Below are positions 50,444-59,873 of a stretch of 64,000 nucleotides of DNA, piece by piece. Positions within the stretch are counted from its first letter, which is position 1. Every line of letters starts with the position of its first letter. The DNA lies in contig KN817560.1 of assembly GCA_000827495.1 (NCBI GenBank), positions 1 through 64,000 on the forward strand. The letters are read 5' to 3'. The position numbers and the translations under genes were made by a program. Below the pieces are notes generated by a model that was not told the DNA's origin, did not search any database, and saw only the letters and a program-made list of their open reading frames with translations. Source of the DNA: Hypholoma sublateritium FD-334 SS-4. Its lineage: Eukaryota > Basidiomycota > Agaricomycetes > Agaricales > Strophariaceae.

Positions 50444-51518
50444 CTAGTAGGTGAAGATCGCGGGACCGCTGGGGGTGTACGAGCTGATACCAACAAATCC
50501 AGAGGCTATCCCGGGCGAGGCTGCTATTTGTGAAATGTCAGATTCAGAGGGGTGCGCACATGCGATCGCGGGCGCATCTCGTATCGACGTCTGCCCCAGG
50601 GAAGCTGGCCGTATCTGGCGTCTTGAAGGTCGACGGGCCGCTGATCGAAAGCTGTACGCAGCTCATCTGGCGCAGCCCATGAGACGATCCCCCCATGCGG
50701 CTACCCTGCACTCTGCACTCTGCACACTCACGAAAAGCTGGGCGCCAGGGTACGCAGTCGCGTTTTGCAGCGCTACACCACCCCACCCCTCAGTATCGCT
50801 ATCCCCCAGTCAGACAGCACTCTGGACCTACCGATTGCATCCCCTCTGAACAGGTACTGCCCAGACTCCAGGCAGCCGGGGTCGGTGAACGTCGCTTTCC
50901 CGCCGCTGACGAAGAGAACGTCGGAGCCCCCCTGGTTGGTCGTGGCGTTGTAGCCGTTCTGGCCGATCTTAACCACTTGAGGCCGGTCAGTGAGGCCTGT
51001 TGCTCTGGGGATATCTGCGCGTCATGTCCATGTCGCTCGGCGTCTATTGTGAGAGTGAGTAGACCATGCTGGACTTACAGATAGGAACCTATCCGTCTTA
51101 GTCGGGTCGATGCGGTCAGATGGGTCCGGCACAAGGTATTCAAGCGGGCTCCTGTGGAATTGGGCAGTAATTTTATCACCTTCATTCACCGGGATCACGG
51201 TCTCCGAAACCGGCGCCGTGAAGTCAGTGTCGATTCTGTTTAGTATTGGAGGTGAGATCGGTAATGGGCTTCGCGACAAAACGTTAATTTAGGATATGCT
51301 ATACAGGAACTTTTATACGGGGACTCTACATACGTCGATCGATGAGGGAACTCGAACGCCAAGTTTCGCCAACGCTGAGCAACGCTGACAAGTTGGTTGA
51401 TACCCTTAACAGACACAGTTTTCATGCCGCAGTTTAAAGCACGGCGACGTACGGAGAAGACCGTCTTAGCAGTGGCAGAACCCTCCAGAACGACGATTGG
51501 GAGTAACGTTGGCTGCAT
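50444..51518 (-). pseudogene. Decayed AA9 lytic polysaccharide monooxygenase
   Basis: Pieces of an AA9 protein lie in order on the minus strand: a signal-like start at 51518 ending ATAKTVFS, then PITDLTSN near 51.26 kb, VSETVIPVNEGDKITAQFHR near 51.19 kb, LTGLKW then KIGQNGYNATT near 50.96 kb, ALQNATAYPGAQLF and MSCVQLSISG near 50.77 and 50.67 kb, and PGIASGFVGISSYTPSGPAI before a stop at 50444. At least two frame changes interrupt it: after PITDLTSN, and in LKW, where one base is missing. The first mature residue is Lys instead of His, the second copper His segment is replaced (DPTKTD), and the axial Tyr is Phe. It has no CBM1. It lies next to and in the same orientation as an intact AA9 gene, so a tandem duplicate that decayed is likely. 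Confidence 0.85.
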
Positions 51519-52113
51519 GCTGAAAACATATACTGCAAAATATACTATTTCCAAGCTACCTACCGTCCTGGGGTACAGCTGGGTACAGCAAACCAGTAGT
51601 ACTCTCGAGTCAGGAAGTACCTGTTTATTTCTGCACATGTAGCTGCGCTGTAATTAAATCGAAGGTAAAACTCCCATTACTTGGCACTCAATCAATATTA
51701 CGGGTAAAATAAGTCCGAAATATGATCGTACGGGCTCTGAGCCACATTATTGCCTATTATTGCAGATATTCGGAATCAAGTTGACTTCTATTTTTTGCAA
51801 CGCCGAAGCAGACCCCCGGTCTGCTTCGAATTGCCAAGAATATTCAACGTGACTTTCTCTCTGTTCCTCAGGAGACACGCCAAGTTTTGTACTAATTATA
51901 GAATGATCCGGGCAACATGCCAAGGCCTAAAGTCAGAAATAGATTCATTTGCACCAGGGAATGTTGACCAATGAGGCAATGATTTCCAAATTCATGACAC
52001 GGGGTTGGTGAAGAAACAACAATTAATTTACTCATTTGGGAAATAGTATGAGAAACTTGTAAGAATCGCGAGGACACATAGAAGCGAGTCACCAAAACAT
52101 CTGACTAACTCCA
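51519..52113. other. Intergenic region between the two AA9 loci
   Basis: About 0.6 kb with no coding signal; 3' UTR of the intact AA9 gene and former promoter of the pseudogene. Confidence 0.5.
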
Positions 52114-53626
52114 CTACAGACATTGGCTGTACTGGAAAAAGAAGCCACCGTCAACGGCATTCGGAACAGAATTGGGCAAATTTCGGACGTACGTAGGCAT
52201 TTGACACTGTGCATGTGAATGGGGAAACACACGCAGTTCCTCCGGTCCACCTGATATGAATGTTCAGCTCGGTCTGTACAGACGAATGGATGACAAGAAA
52301 CTGACCCAGTTCCGCCACATTGGCCATAGTGAACAACGGTGCCAGCCGCAGCAGTGCTGGTTGGAACAGGTACAGTACTTGTGATGGGTTTTGATGTTGT
52401 GGTAGGTGCAGAGGTTGTGGTAGGAGCAGAGATTGTGGTAGGGGTTATTGATGTTGACGTAAGTGGATTAGACGTAGTTGGGCTACTTGCTCCACCGCAA
52501 GTGAAAACGGAAGGTCCTTTAGCGACCTCCATAAATATTATCAAGAGCAAAAACAGAGATATTTTACCTGGGATTGTATATGTGGTCTGTCCACTGTAGA
52601 GGTTGTAAGTAATTCCGGGGTCAGTTGCTAATGAGGTCGATCAATACGGTCACTGATAATAATGCAAATCGTTGACTCACGTTTGTACGTGCCCGGGAAG
52701 CTAACAGTCGCTGGAGATGCGCTTCCACCTCCACTGATAGCAATCTGCGCGCACTCCATCTGAAAATATATCAGATGATGAAGTCTAGCAATCGAAGATA
52801 ATTAGAATATAATACATAGAGTTGAGCACCTGGGTAGGTTGAGGCTGCATGTAATGCTGCGCACAAAATAAGGTCGCATTTTTTGCGAGATCTATTTTTC
52901 GTAAACGCACCAATGAGTTCTACACGAAGTAGATATTGGCCGGCAGGAATGCAGCTCGGAATCGTGAAAGTGACTTTGCCCTTATTGGCGATGAGCTTGT
53001 CCACTGCCCAGGTCCCAGAGTCGAGACCGTCTTGGTAGATCTTGAACCAATTCAATCCCGTTACTGTTGTTTGCGTGGCGTTTGTTACAGGCGCCCTACA
53101 TTAGTTATTTCTGAGAGGCATTCTCATACACTTAAGTTGAAAGTTTACGCACAGATAGGCCAATATTGGGCCTTTGTGCGATGGATCGACAGGATCTGCG
53201 GGGTCAGTCGGATCGGCACCAGCGAGTGTGTGGTGGAATTCCGCCGTCACTTGTGCACCAGCAGGAACAGGGATAATGACTGTCGACACGGGTTGTTGGT
53301 AGGGGTTTATCCCCCCGTTGCATATCACATCGTTGGAGGTGACGTCTGTGATCGGCTGATAAATTGATCAGGGGAAGAAATAGTGAGCTTTGGCGCATAT
53401 GATTCGCCCTTAGCATGATGTAACGTACCCCATCATAAGTTGGAACGCGAATTCCGTTTACGTGTCCTTGATCTACTCTGTTAACATAGACTTCCTGAGT
53501 AATAAATGAGCAATTCGTCCTCTCTCCGGGGAAGGGAATAGATGACTCTCATACTTGAAAAATAGTATGGGCGAAAGTCGAGCCTGCAAACAAGATGGCC
53601 GATGCAACAAAGGTGAGGGGCTTCAT
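52114..53626 (-). CDS. AA9 lytic polysaccharide monooxygenase with CBM1
   Basis: Ten minus-strand exons (53626-53555, 53494-53429, 53355-53153, 53095-52911, 52856-52816, 52759-52681, 52627-52568, 52516-52306, 52250-52193, 52131-52114) give 330 residues. A 19-residue signal peptide is cut before His20 (FAHTIFQ), the N-terminal copper ligand. The second His is His106 ([10 protein letters not shown]) and the axial Tyr is Tyr189 (GAQLYMECAQI), so the histidine brace is complete. After [12 protein letters not shown] come a Thr/Ser/Pro linker and a C-terminal CBM1 ([26 protein letters not shown]) with its four Cys. The secreted enzyme would cleave cellulose oxidatively. The CBM1 is split over three exons, the last coding for five residues. 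A decayed copy is 0.6 kb downstream. Confidence 0.94.
52385..52445 (-). repeat. Short tandem repeat coding the AA9 linker
   Basis: Imperfect copies of a GTTGTGGTAGGTGCAGA-like unit (plus strand) encode alternating Thr, Ser, Ala and Pro in the linker, a likely site of O-mannosylation and length variation. Confidence 0.6.
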
Positions 53627-55085
53627 AGCGTCTGATGTGCGGCATTTTCTGGTACCTTCACTGCTTTTATGCGCCGCCGGAGCCGAGCCATCGACAAAGA
53701 ATACGGAAAAATACGCAATGAATGACCATGAATAGAGACCTGAAAATAAGCATCGTGTGAGCAGTGCAGCGCTGAAATCTGCTCAGAGCTCTTGTTCGAT
53801 CGTCGTCTAAATGCTTTAAGCGCAGGCAGCCATAAAAAAACGCGGAAAGCTCGGTAGGCTTTTGAGCCTGTTGATATTGAGACCTCAAATAATACAAACA
53901 TGTGTCTTACCCCATCAACCTTGCATGAGCACGATGGCAGTAGTTCAGCCGCGAACTGTCCGAGATTCAAGTGTTCAGGAATTCCGTCTGGCGGTTCGCT
54001 AAGGGCTCGCACTCTGTTGCTTCCCCGGTGTATTTTCCCGAGGTGATGATTGGCGATAAACGCCGGGATTTATCCCATGTTGAACCAATACGCCTGCAGG
54101 AACGATAAGTGGAAGATACGCAAAGAACTTATTTGGAGATGCGTACATAAGCCGAGAGTTCTAGCTTGTTTTGAATTGGAGTACATAACTGTACACGCGA
54201 TGAATGCAGAGATAGTCTGTCCAGAATCGCCTTTAGGTTCCAAAAGGATGTTTCAACCCGTGAGGCAAAGCAGCTGTGATACAGGTCGACAATTCTTGAT
54301 GCGCTAGATGTGTGCACTGGGAAAGTAAAGTGAACGTTTCCCATAAGCTTTAAATAAGCAGTTGGTAGCTGCCCAGGAAGACAAAACAAATGCATTACAT
54401 GCCCTCCGTGTCACAAGAATGATAGATTGAAAACCTCTCCATCGTTGAAAAACACTGATAAATGCGGATATTTTCGCCCGATTACACACATTGAGATTTG
54501 ACCAAGCAATTCTTTAGCAGACTTCTAGGGTCAACCCTCAGAATCAATGAAAGGCTTTCCTTTCAGACAATGGATGGCATACATACCTGTCTCTACATCA
54601 GCCACGCCAATTTACCTCCCAAATGAATGGCGGAGGCGTTCAAACTGGTGGGGTCAGGAGGAATGCATATGCCTAGATAGTCCTGGTCAACTTTTCTGAC
54701 TTACAGGACTGTCAATGCATACCGAAGAGAAGACGGCGGGAGCTCTTCCCCGAAATGGACCGCATAGGTACAAATTTGAGAATCCGCATCTATTGGGCAC
54801 AAGGATCTATTTTTGCAAGAATGGATATATAAGTATCATGGTGGGCCGTTTGTGAAATGCAACGGGATTTCTGAGTGTGTTCGCAAGGGCCCTTCGCATC
54901 GACCGCCGCTGATATGTCGTGTAGATAGGAGGCATCGTAGTAGCTGTCGAGATCCTCATGGTAGTCATAAGCTATCGAAGGATCTCAGCGCTAGAGTATG
55001 GATATCCCCTATAAGAGGATATAATCGTAGTGTCGATGGAAAGCGAGCGTGCTCTTGGTATTATCCAATATTGCGAGACGGCCAT
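53627..55085. other. Intergenic region upstream of AA9, no gene seen
   Basis: About 1.46 kb between the AA9 start and the end of vps37. Frames are short and without family features. The part near the AA9 gene is its promoter. Confidence 0.5.
53663..53671 (-). promoter_or_regulatory. TATA-like element of the AA9 gene
   Basis: On the minus strand CATAAAAGC lies about 40 bp before the ATG at 53626, consistent with a TATA box and a very short leader. Confidence 0.4.
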
Positions 55086-55814
55086 TCAATCGTCTCTCCA
55101 CATGACTTGTCCGTTGGCCCATTTTTCGCCCCATAAGGCACGTTTGTGGTAGACCCTTCGCAACTCTTTGTACTCTTTGATGAAGTCGTCCAGTTCTCGG
55201 GAAGCTTTAGGGGTCCCGGTCCTCGACTCGACATTCTCAGTGGAACTGCTCGAAGTTTGCTGAATGAACGACGACACCAGCGCTTCAGATGCGTCGTCTT
55301 GTGCAGTAGTGCTGTGGCGCAGGCGCATAAGCAGAAATTGGGGGGTAAATCGCTAGATAATGGGGATCAGATAGAGCACCAGGAAGAGGTAGACCAAAAT
55401 AACCTGGTAGACCTCTTTCTGCTCCTTGTCTAGCTCCTTCCACCGTGCTTCTAAGTTCTTTGCGTCCTCGAACGCGTCTTTGGTTTCTGTTCGGAGGTCA
55501 TATAGTCGCTGCTGGAGAACGAGATTATTTTCTGTGACGGGGTGAGCCCCAGTAGGAGACCAGAGCATAAAGACACATACTAGCAATGGCTTCGTTTGCG
55601 TGCCCCAGCTCAGCTTGCGATCGATACAGCTCTTTGACGTATCCGAGTGAATGGAAGGCTGCCTGGAAATAAGTTGGATCGGCAAGAAGGTCCTCCAAGT
55701 CTTCGCGCCTGGTATGCCCTCTCGATCAGCGTTCAAGGTCGCACAAGCAGCATGCATAGGAACTGACGATAAATGTGCTAGTTCAGGGAAACCTTCAGTG
55801 AGTGAGTTGCTCAT
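55086..55814 (-). CDS. vps37: ESCRT-I subunit Vps37
   Basis: Four minus-strand exons (55814-55768, 55708-55581, 55531-55404, 55352-55086) give 189 residues. The Mod_r domain is clear: LSREDLEDLLADPTYFQAAF, then NEAIAKNNLVLQQRLYDLR, a long coiled coil (residues 60-105, KNLEARWKELDKEQKEVY), and a C-terminal DDFIKEYKELRRVYHKRAL helix. Vps37 forms the stalk of ESCRT-I with Vps23, Vps28 and Mvb12, sorting ubiquitinated cargo into multivesicular bodies at endosomes. The start is 112 bp from that of rrp40, head to head, so the two genes must share a promoter region. A 59-nt first intron with a GTCAGT donor is needed to reach the LSREDLE reading. Confidence 0.9.
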
Positions 55815-55926
55815 CGTATGTTGGCTGGATTCCGATGATGGTAATGGGGAGAGCAACTGCCCACTTTGCTGCCGGCTGGTGAAATGTCCGGTTTAGGATG
55901 ATCAATCGAACTCAAATACGACGGTC

Positions 55927-56788
55927 ATGTCCATCGTTCTTCCCGGTGACCATGTTCCTGCGCGACATGTCAATCTCAAACTGGGGCCGGGTCTCCTTCA
56001 AGTATCAAGCGTAACGCCCAAGGGCGCAGATTCAATAGTGGTCGCCACGCGAGCAGGAGAGCTCAATCATTCCGCAAATCGAAGCAGATGGTTTGTTGAA
56101 GGAAACTCTAGACGCGTTAGCCTTCTGTTCTTTTGTTACCCCGTTTTCTAAACTGATTTTGGGCCTTTCAGTACATTCCAGCATCGCAGGAGGCAGTGGT
56201 TGGTGTTATTATACAGAAAGTCGGCGAAGGGTACCGAGTCGACATTGGCTCAGCGCACCCTGCGTCGTTGGATAGTTTGGCTTTTGAAGGCGCAACTAAA
56301 AGGAATAAACCAAACCTGAAGGCAAGTCCAGTATTTTCACATCGCGTATTCATGAAATTCATTTGTGTAGGTAGGATGTCTAGTTTATGCCAGAGTTTCT
56401 CTGGCGCACAAGGACATGGAGCCCGAACTAGAATGTTTTGATGCACAAACACGAAAATCAGAAGGTTTTGGAGAACTCAAAGGCGGTTTCGCGGCGCGAT
56501 GCAGCCTAAAAATGTGTCGAGAGTACGTCGTCTTCCTCTCCGCTAAATCATCAAGGTTCTGATAGATATGAATACAGTCTTTTAGATCCAAAACACTTTC
56601 TCCTTCCTCTTCTCGGTGGTCGCTTTCCATTGGAAGTTGCCGTTGGATTGAATGGTCGAGTCTGGGTTTCCGCCAAAGAAATAAAGCAGACCATAGCGAT
56701 GGTACGATGTATAGAGGCAGCCGACCCCGATGGGGGAGGAATGGACGCTGTGGCTGTTAAAACCTTTCTTGAAACACTCGAAGTATAG
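55927..56788 (+). CDS. rrp40: Exosome complex subunit Rrp40
   Basis: Four exons (55927-56115, 56172-56321, 56371-56522, 56578-56788) give 233 residues. N-terminal strands (VLPGDHV, RHVNLKLGPGL) precede the S1 domain (RRYIPASQEAVVGVI, GEGYRVDIGSAHPASLD) and a KH domain (VGLNGRVWVSA). The LAHKDMEPELECFDA segment is the family's ANKDMEPE motif. Rrp40 is one of the three RNA-binding caps of the nine-subunit exosome core, active in nuclear and cytoplasmic RNA decay and processing. The second intron (56322-56370) starts with GC; a weaker GT-AG alternative exists (GTCCAG donor, acceptor six bases later), but it would replace the conserved PNLKVG reading. It ends 138 bp from eaf6, tail to tail. Confidence 0.91.
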
Positions 56789-56926
56789 GAATACACTGTC
56801 GCAAAATATAATTAGCCAAAATCGTACAAATAATTCTACGCGTACATATTATACATCTGGTGCCCAAGTCAGAGACACTATTGAATGTGGTTTTCGAAAA
56901 GGGCGCACGTACTACGGGTTATACTA

Positions 56927-57633
56927 CTAGTCGTCATCTGCGATCCTCGAGCGCTTTGTGGGTCTCCTCGACGAAGCACTCGCAGCGCTGACTAGTTCCT
57001 CATCACTGTCTGCCGTGCCAGTACTTCTGTGGCTGGCATTGGCACGTCTCTTCCGCTGATAGTCACGGTCTTTCGTTCTCTTATTGCTCGACTGCAGTGT
57101 GAGTTCCTGGGTGCGCGTTGCGGGTGGCACGGCGATGGTAGTCAAAGGAGCAGGTGTTGACTGTTTAACATATTCATCGTTGGTTGCCGTTGATTCTTCG
57201 CCCTCCCCCAACAACTCGAGTGACTTGGGTAAAAGCTATCCATTAGCGAGAAACTCGGACATAATGAAGGTAGTAGATACCTTTTGGTAGGTCGCACTGC
57301 TGTTGGAAAATATGCGATCGTGGTCATGTACCTCGTACCTTCTACGTCCCGAGCCTTGGTTCTTGAGGTAGTTCTCAAAACCTTGAATGATATTTCCGCC
57401 ACTATGCGCGGCCGTTTCCGTCAGATATGACGCTTCGAGGTTGTATATTTGAACCTCAATCTGGGCCTATGCACGAGGAATATATCAGGAAAGAACCACA
57501 TAATGGAGGGCGCTAATAGTACCAATTGCTTGTCTATGGCCCGTTTCTTGGGCAGAGCCTGCGTAAGCTCCTTTTTGAGAGTCTCGTATTTGGACCTATC
57601 ATCTGCGGTAGGTGCAGCGGCCTGCTCTGCCAT
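56927..57633 (-). CDS. eaf6: Histone acetyltransferase subunit Eaf6
   Basis: Three minus-strand exons (57633-57523, 57466-57281, 57235-56927) give 201 residues. The conserved core reads KYETLKKELTQALPKKRAID, then KQLAQIEVQIYNLEASYL and TAAHSGGNIIQGFENYLKN: a coiled coil followed by the GGNII.GF motif of Eaf6. Eaf6 is a small subunit of NuA4 (and, in yeast, NuA3), acetylating histones H4, H2A or H3. The second half is Ser/Thr/Arg-rich and probably disordered, with a KRTKDRDYQRKRR basic patch that could be a nuclear localisation signal. An upstream in-frame ATG at 57714 exists, but the MAEQ start fits better. Confidence 0.91.
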
Positions 57634-57859
57634 CACGCTATGGTGGGACGGGTATAGTGGGCGGCTTGAACGGTTCAAGGCCGTGACCTTTGTCTTGACA
57701 CCTTTGAGCTTCATCTCAGGGTCGTGAGATGCTATTCTAGGTGTGGGAGTCTTCCGATTAAGGGACGAGTTGTCTCTGTTTGGTCCGAAAGCTACCAGGA
57801 CGCGTGTACGCGTCAGACTTGGCCAATCTCATTATATCACTTGCCTATTCTCCCCACAA

Positions 57860-59509
57860 ATGTCCTCAGCGCCCCCACCAAGCAACCCCCCGCCAAATCA
57901 AGAGAAGCCAGCAGACCTCTCCACTCCAGATGCTTCAGCGCCAATAGAGGGTGCAGCCGCGATGGACGAATCCCCGGACGTCCCACCTGAAGAGACATGG
58001 GACGACATTCCGGAGGATATCCTGAACCTCGCCACAGACGAAATTCTAACAAGAGCACGGCTCATCGACAATGACCTCAAGGCAATTATCTATATCTATG
58101 CACGCACTACAAATTTCTCAATAAATCTAATCTAGGTAATGAGGTCAGAAACCATGCGGCTACAACACGAACAGAACGTCATGAAAGAGAAGATTCGGGA
58201 CAACGGGGAGAAGATCAAGCAGAATAAAGTCTTGCCATACCTTGTGGGCAACGTTGTTGAGGTGAGTTGGTATTGTTTTTCCCTATACATGAGATTACTA
58301 ATGTCCCTAAGATCTTGGACGTCGATCCCGAAGTCGAGGAGGACGGTGCAAATCAGGATTTGGATTCAATGCGCAAAGGCAAATGCGCTGTGATCAAGAC
58401 CTCAACCCGCCAAACTGTTTTCCTGCCACTGATTGGTCTCGTCCCTGCAGAGAAACTAGCGCCAGGCGACCTCATCGGTGTTAACAAGGATTCATATCTT
58501 GTTCTGGACACGCTCCCGGCAGAATTCGACTCTCGTGTAAAGGCTATGGAAGTTGACGAACGGCCGAAAGAAAAATATACAGATATTGGTGGTCTGGAGA
58601 AACAGATTGAAGAGCTCGTCGAGGCAATTGTTCTACCAATGATACACGCGGACAAATTCAAGACTCTTGGAATTAAGCCACCGAAGGGCTGCTTGATGTA
58701 TGGACCTCCAGGCAAGCAACCATTTCTTGCCTTGTTATATAATCTTACTTTCTTTTCTTGGTAGGTACTGGGAAAACGCTGCTTGCTCGTGCTTGTGCCG
58801 GTTCGACTGACGCATGTTACCTGAAATTGGCTGGTCCTTCTTTGGTGCAAATGTTTATTGGTGATGGTGCTAAGCTTGTTCGAGATGCATTTGCACTGGC
58901 GAAGGAGAAGGCGCCTGCTATTATCTTCATTGATGAACTGGATGCAATTGGTACAAAACGATTTGACTCGGACAAAAGCGGCGATCGTGAAGTCCAACGT
59001 ACGATGCTGGAGCTCTTGAACCAGCTGGATGGGTTTGGTAGTGACGATCGGATCAAGGTGTGTTCTAAAGCTTATATACCATACTGCGATGGACAGTGAA
59101 CTTTCAATATTTTAAGGTTATCGCAGCAACGAACCGAATCGATATATTGGACCCTGCTCTGCTGCGTTCTGGTCGTCTGGATCGTAAGATTGAATTTCCG
59201 CTGCCAAATGAAACAGCAAGAGCACGTATCATGCAAATCCACTCGCGCAAGCTGAAGACATCTAAGGACGTGAATTTCGAGGAGCTGGCAAGGAGTACAG
59301 ATGAGTTTAACGGAGCGCAGCTGAAGGCTGTGTGTGTGGAGGCCGGGATGATTGCCCTACGGGAAGGAGCGACCCAGCTAAATCACGAGCACTTCTTGAG
59401 CGGCATTTCTGAAGGTAACCCGAATACAGTACTTTGCTGAACATCGTGCTAACTTTATTTCTCATCAGTGCAAAGCAAGAAGAAGAATACCCTTATGTAT
59501 TTTGCTTAG
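57860..59509 (+). CDS. rpt5: 26S proteasome regulatory ATPase Rpt5
   Basis: Six exons (57860-58081, 58136-58261, 58312-58711, 58765-59057, 59117-59414, 59469-59509) give 459 residues. After an acidic N-terminus and coiled coil ([17 protein letters not shown]) come an OB fold and the AAA+ domain: Walker A GPPGTGKT, Walker [12 protein letters not shown], the SRH with [19 protein letters not shown], and [13 protein letters not shown]. Rpt5 is one of six ATPases of the 19S base that unfold substrates and open the 20S gate. Introns 1 and 3 both begin with GC (AAG|GCAATT and CAG|GCAAGC); the third interrupts the Walker A motif. The C-terminus reads MYFA, so the HbYX gate-opening motif has Phe where Tyr is usual. 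The start is 226 bp from that of eaf6, head to head. Confidence 0.94.
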
Positions 59510-59873
59510 TTCGGTCGGCGTATTCTAGAGAGAATTCCAGTTGTCGCGTTTTCATGATTTATTTTTGCGTAATGGAGAAAGAGAGTATGTAAGTTAATCG
59601 GAGACACGCGTGATAGGCAGGGCGAATCCTGATTTGGACACGCTATGGTGCCCATCTTTGCGCCTGACAGCCATCTATGCGATGCATGAGATCGTCGGAC
59701 GAGAGAGAAGGTGGCAAAGTAGATACGTGAACGCTCCCTTAAACCCCTCCAGTCTTCTCAAAATGCCTGGCGTTGGAGCCGGTGTCGGATAGAATCCCAT
59801 TAGCCTTTCACATCCTCGGCCATTGTACGTCCGTCTGCTTCTTGTCCCGGCACTCCCGCCATCGGCTGCCAAC
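59510..59873. other. Intergenic region, no gene seen
   Basis: About 0.36 kb; rpt5 3' UTR and promoter of the F-box gene. Confidence 0.5.

Noticed and set aside
56316..56382. GT-AG alternative for the rrp40 second intron (GTCCAG donor)
   Set aside because: It keeps the frame but gives PNLKARC where the family has a VG.L pattern, and its donor is weak; the GC-AG intron restores the conserved residues.
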